A stretch of DNA of 64,000 nucleotides from Sulfoacidibacillus thermotolerans (GCF_003144315.1 NZ_MPDK01000013.1:1-64000); one strand, 5' to 3'. Shown: positions 37,423 through 45,307, counted from the stretch's first letter. Notes: a model not told the origin generated them from the letters alone. Translations and numbers: made by a program.

Positions 37423-38073
37423 CTACGCCGGCAAAATATTGATTGTCCCTTTCATTCCGTCCGCATAATGAATAAAGCCTTGTACAAAGCAACCATATTC
37501 CCATATGCCCGGTTTGTTTGGAACTGTGAATGTAAGTGAAATACTTCCACCCGGACGAAGTGTTGGACTGAAATTCCCATTTCCCGGCGCCGTAATCAGC
37601 CATGGACCCGGCTTAGGAATCGAGGTGACAATTGCTTTATTGGTTACCAAATTGTCCACCGCATGTTCTTCTTTAATCGTCACAGGAACTCCATCCCAAA
37701 AATCTTCGTTAAACTGAATCCGCAAATCCGTATAGTAATTGGGATCCCGTTGAAATCCACCGCGCCCAATTTGCATTTCATGGAAATGAGTCGGACTTAA
37801 ATTGTGAATATGCAACGTCATGGGAGTTCCCACACGCCAAGTCATTTGGTTTGGAATATAGTAGTAGTCTTGTTGATAAACCTTGGTGAGCCCAGAATCC
37901 ACCTGCAGTCCATTAAGCGCCGAAAACGCTTTTGCAATATTTGAAGACTCAAATAAAGCAATCGCACTCGCTGCCAGCACACTGCTCGTGCCAATCAGAA
38001 AACTGCGACGACTCCAATCGACCTCTACTGCGTCTGAGCCCACAGTTTCTTTGCTGCGATCCTCTCCATCCAT
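37423..38073 (-). CDS. Tat-exported mononuclear cupredoxin (sulfocyanin/rusticyanin-like role)
   Basis: 216 residues. A twin-arginine signal (WSRRSFLIG at 20-28, then a hydrophobic stretch to about 41) suggests export in folded form. The cupredoxin domain has a plausible type 1 copper site: H96 or H98 in SPTHFHEM, C195 in YGCFVQGF, H202 and M207 in IHYADGMKG. The Cys-x6-His-x4-Met spacing is that of blue copper electron carriers. Lying directly before the oxidase subunit II gene, it is the best candidate for electron donor to CuA. ATG 38073 has GGAGGGAG eight bases upstream; the longer frame to 38208 has no start signal. Confidence 0.87.
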   Translation of the reverse strand: MDGEDRSKETVGSDAVEVDWSRRSFLIGTSSVLAASAIALFESSNIAKAFSALNGLQVDSGLTKVYQQDYYYIPNQMTWRVGTPMTLHIHNLSPTHFHEMQIGRGGFQRDPNYYTDLRIQFNEDFWDGVPVTIKEEHAVDNLVTNKAIVTSIPKPGPWLITAPGNGNFSPTLRPGGSISLTFTVPNKPGIWEYGCFVQGFIHYADGMKGTINILPA

Positions 38074-38113
38074 AGTGCAAACTCCCTCCCGCGTCGTTTC
38101 ATTGTATCCTTGA

Positions 38114-38644
38114 CTAGGAGTTCGACACCACGACTTGCGGTGTGCCTCCATTCGTGACGTCAAACCAATCCCACATTCCAAAATTCTCTGGACGTGTTTG
38201 ATCGTCAATTCGCAAAAGCAAATTCTCCATGCGATAATCCCCTACTTGTGAAGCAACAAATTTGAAGTTACTCGATTGCCCTGGAAAAACGCCTGCGCCC
38301 GAATCATTGACCATCGATGAGACGGATGCGCCTGCGCCCGGAAATGCAAGCTTGTTAACGGAATTATAAATGCCAAAATCAAACGGAATGCCCCCATCAT
38401 TGACGAAGTGCACCTGTACGGTATAGCCGACCGGAATATCCACCGTCATCTGTCCATTGGCATAGCCATTAAAGTTGGCAAAACCATTTGTCGAGTTGGT
38501 TCCCGCAGCGATCGTCAAATCGACCGTCTGATTCGCGTTATTGACGGAAAACCAAGGTGGATTCACTGCTTCCGTCGTTCCACAGCCCGTTAAAATAATA
38601 CTTGAAAGCGCAACCGCGCCCAGCACAATGTGTCGAAATCTCAC
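38114..38644 (-). CDS. Sulfocyanin-like lipoprotein lacking type 1 copper ligands
   Basis: Lipoprotein of 176 residues with lipobox IILTGCGT (C21). The mature domain has the sulfocyanin pattern FANFNGYANGQMTVDIPVGYTV, followed by a beta strand where archaeal sulfocyanins read LPH with the first copper histidine; here it is GIPFDFGI, with Phe. The C-terminal loop that should carry Cys and His (in sulfocyanin near GHAEAGMW) reads YRMENLLLRIDDQ and then ENFGMWDWFDV, with only the Met kept. So a cupredoxin fold without a normal copper site is predicted. First gene of the oxidase operon; its ribosome binding site is poorly placed. Confidence 0.75.
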   Translation of the reverse strand: MRFRHIVLGAVALSSIILTGCGTTEAVNPPWFSVNNANQTVDLTIAAGTNSTNGFANFNGYANGQMTVDIPVGYTVQVHFVNDGGIPFDFGIYNSVNKLAFPGAGASVSSMVNDSGAGVFPGQSSNFKFVASQVGDYRMENLLLRIDDQTRPENFGMWDWFDVTNGGTPQVVVSNS

Positions 38645-38760
38645 CGCTCTGCAACCCCCCTTGCAAAATGATGCAGGTTATCTAAAATTCAAATTCTCGC
38701 TGTGCATCACCCTCCTTTAGGATTATTCGTTTTCTACTTCACCACTTGCATGTAGTTAAG

Positions 38761-38789
38761 ATGATAGTCTGATAGAATAGTCATGTCAA
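38761..38789 (-). promoter_or_regulatory. Promoter of the oxidase operon
   Basis: Read on the minus strand: consensus TTGACA (38784-38789), a 17-base spacer and TATCAT (38761-38766). It lies about 117 bases before the first gene and is the only clear promoter ahead of the eleven tightly spaced minus-strand genes down to 28990. Confidence 0.75.
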
Positions 38790-38903
38790 GAATTCGCCAT
38801 AATTCAGTCTCTTTTTCGTCATCACAAGTGCATAAATCACATCACTTATTCAAACTTTATGCTGTTAATTCTATTTTTCATTCCTCTTTTGTGCTTAATT
38901 AGT

Positions 38904-38938
38904 CAAAAATGAGTCAAGCGCAGCTCGACTCATTTTTG
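38904..38938 (-). terminator. Terminator behind sor
   Basis: Stem CAAAAATGAGTC/GACTCATTTTTG (12 bp) with an 11-base loop, 46 bases after the sor stop codon. The T-run is part of the 3' arm on either strand. Confidence 0.75.
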
Positions 38939-38983
38939 TGTCTTTGTCCTCTGCGGTGCGAGCCGCAGCCCGATGTATAGGGG

Positions 38984-39943
38984 CTAATTTTCGCTGACAC
39001 TCTCGCTGGCTTTGACAGTTCCATCGTCATTTAGGTATTCACGCCATGAGGTGTCCTCCATCAACGGATTCCAAAGAGTGATATAAGGTCCTTGCACCAG
39101 TGTAGCGAGCGCTTTATCATGAATTGCTTTCACTTTATGATTCACTACGACGCGTGAGATCCCAAACATTGCAGATTTCATGTCTGCCCATTCCATGTGA
39201 ACGATATAGGCAGTTGGTTTTTTCTCTGCTTGCATCAGTTGGAAGTTTCCGGCACGCGAACTTGGTGGATTGTCCCCAAGCGTTTGCAACGCCTGATGAA
39301 TACCGTCTGGTTCTAATTGAAAACTCCCTACGGCTGACGCGCCAATCTGGCGCATGATCATATATCCCAGAAAACCAGGTGCTTTCTTAAATTGCTTCAT
39401 AACCTGCCCGACAGCTTGTTCAAACTCTTCTTCTTTGCCGGGAATCACCGCGTGCTCACCAGCTGCGATGACGCGTTGTCCATATGGGAGAGAGACGGGA
39501 GGCATCTCTTCGCCGGCCATAAAACTCGCGCCAAGAACCGCTGGAACGTCGGTCATCCCCACATTTTCTGGCATGTCATGAGCGACAATTTCGTACACAT
39601 CTTCCCATGGACCTTCCACGACCATGCCGAGGCATCGCGAACACAACCGGAAAATGCTATCAAACTGTTCCATATGCATCTCTTCGTGATCTTCCCACCG
39701 CTTCCACATCGTATACTGTGCGATACCGATCGGATTGAGTTCATGATGCATGTCCATTTTGGCACCGCCAAAGCGCCCACCCATCGGAAAGACCCCAACT
39801 TGCACATGATTCTGAAATCCGAGAAAACCATTGTGATTTGCGGTGACCATACAAACTTTTGGCCCGACACTTTCAAAAGCTGCAAAACTTTCTGGTGCAT
39901 TAACCACTTTTGCCTTGCTAATTGCAATGTATGGATTTGGCAT
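38984..39943 (-). CDS. sor: Sulfur oxygenase reductase
   Basis: Cytosolic enzyme that oxidises and disproportionates elemental sulfur with O2 to sulfite, thiosulfate and sulfide without external cofactors; it forms a 24-mer in known cases. From the ATG at 39943 (GGGAGGGG seven bases upstream) the protein has 319 residues, close to the 308-318 of archaeal enzymes, and its residue numbers coincide with theirs: persulfide cysteine C31 (VGPKVCMVT), iron ligands H86 and H90 (DHEEMH) and E114 (PWEDVYE), and C101/C104 (LCSRC). AKMDMHHELN and GKEEEFEQAV regions also match. It has its own promoter and terminator, so it is monocistronic beside the oxidase operon. Confidence 0.96.
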   Translation of the reverse strand: MPNPYIAISKAKVVNAPESFAAFESVGPKVCMVTANHNGFLGFQNHVQVGVFPMGGRFGGAKMDMHHELNPIGIAQYTMWKRWEDHEEMHMEQFDSIFRLCSRCLGMVVEGPWEDVYEIVAHDMPENVGMTDVPAVLGASFMAGEEMPPVSLPYGQRVIAAGEHAVIPGKEEEFEQAVGQVMKQFKKAPGFLGYMIMRQIGASAVGSFQLEPDGIHQALQTLGDNPPSSRAGNFQLMQAEKKPTAYIVHMEWADMKSAMFGISRVVVNHKVKAIHDKALATLVQGPYITLWNPLMEDTSWREYLNDDGTVKASESVSEN

Positions 39944-40013
39944 GAACAAACCCCTCCCAGGTAGTGTGGCAGATGCGAACCCCGCAAACAAAGCGAGATA
40001 AGAAAGCCCTTTC

Positions 40014-40042
40014 ATCATATACCCCGATAGGTATTGTGTCAA
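40014..40042 (-). promoter_or_regulatory. Promoter of sor
   Basis: Minus strand: TTGACA (40037-40042), 17-base spacer, TATGAT (40014-40019), about 70 bases before the sor start codon. It has the same layout as the oxidase-operon promoter. Confidence 0.78.
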
Positions 40043-40240
40043 TATTGTGTAAATCACGCGATTTATTCGATAAATATTACTTTTTCTCGTCTAATCTATG
40101 AATTTTAATCGATAATCTCCTGATTTCATTTGTCCTGAATATTTTTCGACTCGAAAGGAACGTTTTTGCCTTTGTTCCCCCAAGTGTATTTAAATCTCAT
40201 CGTGTATAATGAAAAAATCACCAAAAAGGAGGACCACAGT

Positions 40241-41047
40241 GTGTCTCGTGTACAGCTGAAACAGCACCCACACTTTGCTTCCGTGCGTTTCATTGTGTTA
40301 AATCGTCCAGATAAGCACAATGCTTTAACACTAACTATGTGGGAGCAATTACTGGAATTCTTAGAAGCGTGTGAGGATAATCCGGATGTGCGTGTGGTCG
40401 TGCTTCGAGGAATTGACGAACATGCCTTTTGTGCTGGAGCTGATATTGCTGAGTTTCCCAAGTTGCGGGCAAACCGCGAGAGCGCAAAAAAACATAAAAC
40501 AGTCACTGATCTTGTCACCAAACGCTTAGCGAACTTACGACCAATCACAGTGGCAGCCATCTCTGGGATCTGTTACGGCGGAGGTCTGCAACTCGCAAGT
40601 GCATGCGACTTGCGAGTTGCAGACGATTCAGCACGCTTTGCCATTACGCCCGTTAAACTGGGATTTGTCTACGGTCCTTATGAGACCCGCTTACTCATGC
40701 GAATTGTCGGTGAGCCAAAGGCAAAAGAACTGTTATATACAGGAAAGGCGATTACAGCACAAGAAGCAGAAAAAATCGGACTCATTACAGCGCGAAATCC
40801 TTCATCGCATAACTTTGATCAGTTTGTCGATGACTATCTGTTCTCCTTGCTGCAAGCAGCTCCACATGCGCAACAGCTTACAAAACAAATTTTCCATGGG
40901 CTGCAGGAAGCAGGCACCTCCTTGCTGGACGAGCAGCTCGAAAACCTATCCACTCAAGCGCTTGACGGCAGTGAGTACGTCGAGGGAATTCAAGCATTCC
41001 TGGAAAAACGCAGGCCTTTCTATGCCGAAGGTCTCACAAAAATGTAA
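40241..41047 (+). CDS. Crotonase-family protein (enoyl-CoA hydratase/isomerase fold)
   Basis: 268 residues of the crotonase fold with CoA binding. The oxyanion-hole segments HAFCAGADIAEF and ISGICYGGGLQLASACDLRVA are in place. However, both glutamates that catalyse hydration are replaced: the GxELA position reads GLQLA, and the PE-x-x-LG position reads ITPVKLG. Hydratase activity is therefore doubtful; isomerase, hydrolase or decarboxylase chemistry is possible. The GTG at 40241 is chosen because AAGGAGG lies eight bases upstream. A TATAAT at 40205-40210 may be its -10. It is divergent from sor with no other fatty-acid genes nearby. Confidence 0.85.
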   Translation: MSRVQLKQHPHFASVRFIVLNRPDKHNALTLTMWEQLLEFLEACEDNPDVRVVVLRGIDEHAFCAGADIAEFPKLRANRESAKKHKTVTDLVTKRLANLRPITVAAISGICYGGGLQLASACDLRVADDSARFAITPVKLGFVYGPYETRLLMRIVGEPKAKELLYTGKAITAQEAEKIGLITARNPSSHNFDQFVDDYLFSLLQAAPHAQQLTKQIFHGLQEAGTSLLDEQLENLSTQALDGSEYVEGIQAFLEKRRPFYAEGLTKM

Positions 41048-41074
41048 CTTTGCGTATGCATTTTATTCCGTCAA

Positions 41075-41977
41075 TCACGCAAAAGGACCGGTCGGAAGTG
41101 TCGGCTGTGTTTTTCGCTCACTGATATAAAGCGCCAGCAAGATGAAACTGGCTCCGATAAAAAAAGTCGATTCTGGACGTGTTCGAACGATGAGGAAAGA
41201 CAAGACCACGCCGAGTATGGGCTGGATATAAAGAAACAACGACACTTTTGCTGCAGAAAACATGGTGAGCGCAAATAGCCACAAAAAATAGGCCCCCGCT
41301 GTGGCGAGAATTGCCAAATAGATAACAGCGAGCAAGACAGGAAGAGCTAAGCCATGAGGTAGCGGAGCGCCTTTTGCCAGCCACATCGGGATTGCCCCAA
41401 GAAAACCGCCTAACAGCGTCATGGAAGTTGCTGACATTGCAGATACTCGCACAATTAGTTGCTTCGAGTAGGCATTGTATAATGCGTAACAAAAAACGGC
41501 AAACACCAAGAGCAGATCGCCGTTCAAATATCCGAGATTGCCTGGTCGCGGAAAGCCTGCAATCGCCCAAGCACCGATAAATGCGATCAATAGAGCAGCT
41601 TTTCTCCTGAGTGTTAGCGTTTCTCGAAGCAGGATAGCTGCTACCAGCGCCGTAAAAATGGGTTCTAGCGCCATCATGACAGAAGCGATCGCAGGGGTTG
41701 AAAGACCAAGACCTTTGGTTTCAAAATAAACTGGCAATGAAAAGCCCACACAACCTAAAACAAGCGCGATGAACAACGTTTGTACCGTAAAATTTTCACT
41801 CTTGCGTTCCCTAAGCAAGGCGGGTGCCAATAGCAAGGCACCTGCACCTAGGCGAACTAACGTGAGAAAACTGGGTGGAACTTGTACCAACGCGATGGCT
41901 GTTGCAGGAAAGCTGCCAGCCCATATAAAATTCGCAAGCACCACTCCAAGCAATCCGCCCAACGGTTTGTTTCGCAT
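41075..41977 (-). CDS. EamA-family (DMT) transporter
   Basis: 300 residues with about ten membrane segments made of two EamA repeats (VVLANFIWAGSFPATAIAL in the first and GDLLLVFAVFCYALYNAYSKQ in the second), with PIFTALVAAILLRETLT and QPILGVVLSFLIV at the repeat ends. Such transporters export amino acids or other metabolites; the substrate cannot be read from sequence. The ATG at 41977 follows AAGAAGG; the longer frame to 42022 is unlikely. It converges on the crotonase gene with a 27-base gap. Confidence 0.88.
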   Translation of the reverse strand: MRNKPLGGLLGVVLANFIWAGSFPATAIALVQVPPSFLTLVRLGAGALLLAPALLRERKSENFTVQTLFIALVLGCVGFSLPVYFETKGLGLSTPAIASVMMALEPIFTALVAAILLRETLTLRRKAALLIAFIGAWAIAGFPRPGNLGYLNGDLLLVFAVFCYALYNAYSKQLIVRVSAMSATSMTLLGGFLGAIPMWLAKGAPLPHGLALPVLLAVIYLAILATAGAYFLWLFALTMFSAAKVSLFLYIQPILGVVLSFLIVRTRPESTFFIGASFILLALYISERKTQPTLPTGPFA

Positions 41978-42081
41978 TCTATACCTTCTTTTTTGCAAAT
42001 TGAATGCAACCTTCCGATCCAATTTAACGTCATCTTAAGAGGGGCAGGTTTACAATGTTGCCCTAACAAACAAAGGAGGCC

Positions 42082-42384
42082 ATGCATCCTTATATGATCA
42101 AAGGAAAATGGAGTGCACACCCAATCACCGCAGCAAGTGAGCAAGAACAAGAACCCACAATGAACGTATACGCAGTACGACTCTTACGTGATCTTCAAAA
42201 TGGGTTTGTATGCGAAATTTCTGATCTGGCTGAGTACATGAACAGATACCAATTACAGGACGAAACGATTGCGTTAGAACGATTGCAACGAGATTTGCGG
42301 CATCGTGAAAAGTCAAATCGCATCTTCGTTGTAAAAGCCTCATCGGCAGCGCATGCTGTACTTGCTGCAAGCCAAAAAGCTTAG
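42082..42384 (+). CDS. 100-residue hypothetical protein
   Basis: Not recognised. The sequence is soluble and mixed in charge, with a likely helical middle part (YAVRLLRDLQNGFVCEISDL, then EYMNRYQLQ) and a charged stretch ERLQRDLRHREKSNR. AAAGGAGG stands only two bases from the first ATG (42082) and 14 from the next (42094), so the start is unclear. The stop codon abuts the stop of the convergent menC-like gene with no base between. Good ribosome binding site sequence and codon pattern make it a probable gene. Confidence 0.55.
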   Translation: MHPYMIKGKWSAHPITAASEQEQEPTMNVYAVRLLRDLQNGFVCEISDLAEYMNRYQLQDETIALERLQRDLRHREKSNRIFVVKASSAAHAVLAASQKA

Positions 42385-43494
42385 TCACGAGGACAATTCA
42401 ACCCGGTCAACTGTGAACTTTTCTACGCGATCTTCTCGTACATAGGCACCGATTCCAGCACCTTCTGGGACGGAGATGATCCCTGGCTTAACAAAACACA
42501 CAGGTGGGTCAATGATGTCTTCATCAAAATAGCGCGCGCTTGGCGCAGTATCCCCTGGAAGCACAAATCCTGGTAGAGAAGTGACAGCCAAATTCGTCAG
42601 GCGTCCTACCCCAGCTTCTAGCATGCCGCCACACCAGACCGGAGTGTTTTGTTGTGCACATAGCGCCTGTAATTCACGCGCTTCCGTCAAACCACCTAGG
42701 CGCCCTACTTTTACATTGATTACTTGACATGCGCCAACTGCAATCGCCTTTTTAGCATCTTCTGTCGAATGTATACTTTCGTCAAGGCAAATCGGTGTTT
42801 GAAGTTTTGCTTGCAAAGCCGCGTGATCGATGATGTCATCATGGGCAAGCGGTTGCTCAATCATTGTCAAACCGAACTCATCTAACCGAATCAGATGATC
42901 GAGGTCTTGCAGCCGATATGCACTGTTTGCATCTGCCATAAGCGCGATCTCAGGAAATTGTTTGCGGATTGCGCGCAAAATTTCAAGGTCCCAGCCAGGT
43001 CTAATTTTAACTTTTATGCGCTTATAGCCTTGTAGTAAATATCCCTCAATTTTTTCGAGCAGCTGAAGTGTCGTAGACTGGATGCCTACGCTAATCCCTA
43101 CTTGCACTTCTGCTTTATTTCCACCCAGCGCTTTTGCTAAAGATAATCCTTGCTCTTTAGCAAAAGCATCCCAAATAGCTGTTTCAAGTGCAGCTTTTGC
43201 CATCTGATTGCGCCGAAAAGGACGTAGACGCTGACGAACTTCATCAGGATGCGCAATCTCTTGGCCGAGTAGTGCAGGGACAAACCATGTCGTTAACATC
43301 TGTTGTGCGGTCGCTGTCGTCTCCTCGCTGTATAGCGGTGCGAGCGACGCAGTACACTCTCCATACCCTTCACTATGTCCGGTGTCCACGCGAACTAAAA
43401 GAAAGTCCTTCTCTTCTTCACGACCAAAACTCGTCTCAAAAGGTTCTTTCATGCGCATTTGTAATCGCCGTATGATTACCCGTTTAATTTTCAT
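42385..43494 (-). CDS. menC: N-acylamino-acid racemase / o-succinylbenzoate synthase family (MenC2 type)
   Basis: Enolase-superfamily enzyme of 369 residues. The capping domain is at the N-terminus (FETSFGREEEKDFLLVRV), and the barrel carries the catalytic KVKIRPGWD (KxK), metal ligands in MADANSAY, IEQPL and CLDESI, and the opposite lysine in INVKVGRLGG. This group covers both OSBS for menaquinone synthesis and N-succinylamino-acid racemase. No other men gene is nearby, while a GNAT gene overlaps by four bases (ATGA), which favours racemisation of N-acyl amino acids. ATG 43494 has GGGAG eight bases upstream. Confidence 0.87.
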   Translation of the reverse strand: MKIKRVIIRRLQMRMKEPFETSFGREEEKDFLLVRVDTGHSEGYGECTASLAPLYSEETTATAQQMLTTWFVPALLGQEIAHPDEVRQRLRPFRRNQMAKAALETAIWDAFAKEQGLSLAKALGGNKAEVQVGISVGIQSTTLQLLEKIEGYLLQGYKRIKVKIRPGWDLEILRAIRKQFPEIALMADANSAYRLQDLDHLIRLDEFGLTMIEQPLAHDDIIDHAALQAKLQTPICLDESIHSTEDAKKAIAVGACQVINVKVGRLGGLTEARELQALCAQQNTPVWCGGMLEAGVGRLTNLAVTSLPGFVLPGDTAPSARYFDEDIIDPPVCFVKPGIISVPEGAGIGAYVREDRVEKFTVDRVELSS

Positions 43495-44294
43495 CGCACA
43501 CGCTCCCAAATGTATTTCCCTACGTCACGAGATCCTTCATAGCTGTAGCTCACAACGACAAACCCTCTTGCTTGCAATTCCATAACGGCTGCTCGCATGG
43601 CTTGTACCCACTGTGCTCGCAGGGAACTTGTACTAATCTTTTTCAAATTTCCAGGAATTTCGGTGATGACTCGCGAAGGGGAGTCCAAAAGAGGAATTGC
43701 TTCAGCGTCTCCGCGTTCTGTGCAACGCAGCCGCACGACTTCACTGGACACGTTTCCATTTGCATATGTAATAGCCCCCACTTGACCCAAAGACTCTTCA
43801 GGTAAGAGTTCCAATCGTGCGACAAAGCGATCTGATTCTACCCCTGCATTCAGTGGATCTCCTTCCATCATCCCATAACAATTTGGAAGAAAATCAACTA
43901 CCTTTGCCCCCAATTTATTGAGATTAAAATGTGCATTGCGACTGACGAGAGGATCAAACGTCCACATGATCACTTTGTACCCGCGCTGCACAGCCAAACG
44001 GCGCTGATACTGCTTAAGTGCAAAGCCAATTCCACGATGCAATGCATGGTCTAACACCGCTGTTTCATGTGACCATAATACCCATTCCCCATGCCATAAA
44101 GCTGGGAAACTGAGTGTAAACCCAATGGCTTCATCGCCATCCAGTGCCAATAAAACTACTCCACCATAACGCGCATGAACACTCATTTGTGCTGTCGAAC
44201 AACTGCTATCTTGCCCCCATACCGCGGTAGCGAGCCGTTTGCACTGCTCTAAATCAGAACGTGATACAGCTTCCCGAATCGCCCACTGTTCCAT
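43491..44294 (-). CDS. GNAT acetyl/succinyltransferase paired with the racemase
   Basis: 267 residues of a COG3375-like acyltransferase. The CoA-binding part (ETAVLDHALHRGIGFALKQYQ) follows a GGVVLLALDGDEAIGFTLSF strand, and MWTFDPLVSRNAHFNLNKLG is a conserved segment of this group. In Geobacillus, such a protein succinylates D-amino acids that the neighbouring racemase then epimerises; the four-base overlap with the racemase gene here supports the same pathway. The desuccinylase that would complete it is not in the window. GGAGGA stands before the ATG. Confidence 0.82.
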   Translation of the reverse strand: MEQWAIREAVSRSDLEQCKRLATAVWGQDSSCSTAQMSVHARYGGVVLLALDGDEAIGFTLSFPALWHGEWVLWSHETAVLDHALHRGIGFALKQYQRRLAVQRGYKVIMWTFDPLVSRNAHFNLNKLGAKVVDFLPNCYGMMEGDPLNAGVESDRFVARLELLPEESLGQVGAITYANGNVSSEVVRLRCTERGDAEAIPLLDSPSRVITEIPGNLKKISTSSLRAQWVQAMRAAVMELQARGFVVVSYSYEGSRDVGKYIWERVR

Positions 44295-44406
44295 GACTTC
44301 CTCCTCACTCCATATCTAAGCAATCGCTCTTACTGTACCATGAACCTTACATCATCGCATCATTCGAATGTTGATGGGGAATTGTAAAGGCTAGGGAGGG
44401 GTGCAC

Positions 44407-44865
44407 ATGGAAGAAGACCGTAAAAAGTGGCCACCAACAACAAGACGTGTTGCGCTTCATACCAGTCGAGCGATCATTCGCGAGATCGAGGCTCGCACAA
44501 TTGCAAATGTCGCTCGTTATAGCCTGCGCAGCGGCGAAGCAGTGAGTCACAGACTATCTCAGTTGGAACGAGAGTGGGATACAGATCGAATCATCGAAGC
44601 CATGGCAGGGACTTTTGTCGTAATGGGGACGCTACTAGGCGTTACCATCAACCGCCGCTGGTTCTTCGTATCTGCGCTCGCTGGAGGCTTTCTCGTTTCA
44701 CACGCATTTTCTGGATGGTGTCCTTCACTTCCAGTTTTGCGTAAATTAGGCGCGCGCACAGCAGAAGAGATTGCTGAAGAGCGAATGGCTCTTAAGGTCT
44801 TGCGAGGAGATTTCAAGCCCACTACCCATGTGCATGAGGCGCTTGCACAAACGCGAATGGTCTAG
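44407..44865 (+). CDS. DUF2892-like membrane protein
   Basis: 152 residues. A basic N-terminal half without membrane segments is followed by a YgaP-like DUF2892 unit: AMAGTFVVMGTLLGVTINRRW, then FFVSALAGGFLVSHAFSGWCP and LPVLRKLGAR. Proteins of this type often occur with rhodanese domains, but none is fused or adjacent here. The function is unknown. Start at the ATG 44407, since GGGAGGGG lies just upstream; a GTG at 44401 is possible. It stands alone between divergent and convergent genes. Confidence 0.75.
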   Translation: MEEDRKKWPPTTRRVALHTSRAIIREIEARTIANVARYSLRSGEAVSHRLSQLEREWDTDRIIEAMAGTFVVMGTLLGVTINRRWFFVSALAGGFLVSHAFSGWCPSLPVLRKLGARTAEEIAEERMALKVLRGDFKPTTHVHEALAQTRMV

Positions 44866-44900
44866 ATCGCTGCAACTGAGATGCGCCGCAGACCCTCTCT

Positions 44901-44924
44901 AGACCGTCGCATGAGCGGCGGTCT
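44901..44924. terminator. Hairpin between the DUF2892 gene and arsR
   Basis: Stem AGACCGTCGC/GCGGCGGTCT with one T-G pair and a 4-base loop. Convergent genes end on both sides; on the plus strand TCATCCTATTT follows. Probably a shared terminator. Confidence 0.55.
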
Positions 44925-44929
44925 TCATC

Positions 44930-45307
44930 CTATTTGAGGGGAGCATTTTTGTCTTCGGTTATCTCTTTTTCGATCCCACTGTCTTCTTTTTCAATCTTTT
45001 GCAACATCGAGATGGCGTCTGTTAAATTATTATTAAAGATACGTCGCGCGACATCCAATAATTCAAAAATCAATGGATCTTTTACCGAGTAAGTAACTTT
45101 TGTCCCATCTTTTTTCCCGATTACGATATTTTTATTGCGTAAAAGTGCCAATTGCTGAGAGACAACAGAACTATCAACACCTAATTCAGCTTGCAATTCA
45201 TTTACAAATTTATCTCCCTCACGAAGCAACTCTAAAATCCGGATTCGAATGGGATGTGACAATGTCTTGAAAAATTCTGCTTTAAACTGCTGTAATTTAA
45301 GATCCAC
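44930..45307 (-). CDS. ArsR-family regulator at the end of the hydrogenase operon
   Basis: Winged-helix repressor of about 125 residues: FKAEFFKTLSHPIRIRILEL, then LQAELGVDSSVVSQQLALLR as recognition helix and KKDGTKVTYSVKDP as wing. The classical metal site ELCVCDL is absent, and no cysteine is seen, so a redox or other ligand, or none, is expected. The C-terminal tail is charged. The gene overlaps the 3' end of hyfI (start GTG 45307, or ATG 45322), so it is co-translated with the hydrogenase and may autoregulate that operon. This role is inferred from position. Confidence 0.83.
   Translation of the reverse strand: MDLKLQQFKAEFFKTLSHPIRIRILELLREGDKFVNELQAELGVDSSVVSQQLALLRNKNIVIGKKDGTKVTYSVKDPLIFELLDVARRIFNNNLTDAISMLQKIEKEDSGIEKEITEDKNAPLK

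Larger units (their letters stand above)
38645..38983 (-). other. Leader region of the oxidase operon and sor 3' flank
   Basis: 339 bases without a large gene. They hold the operon promoter (38761-38789), the sor terminator (38904-38938), and an approximately 110-base 5' leader. In the leader, AAAGGAGGG (38710-38718) precedes a 9-codon mini-ORF plus stop (38678-38707, MHSENLNFR). The spacing from GGAGG to its ATG is only three bases, so its translation is uncertain. Confidence 0.45.

Noticed and set aside
37423-38644. Calling both cupredoxin-fold proteins rusticyanin
   Set aside because: The first lacks copper ligands, and the second has a Tat signal and a different ligand spacing context; only a functional similarity can be proposed.
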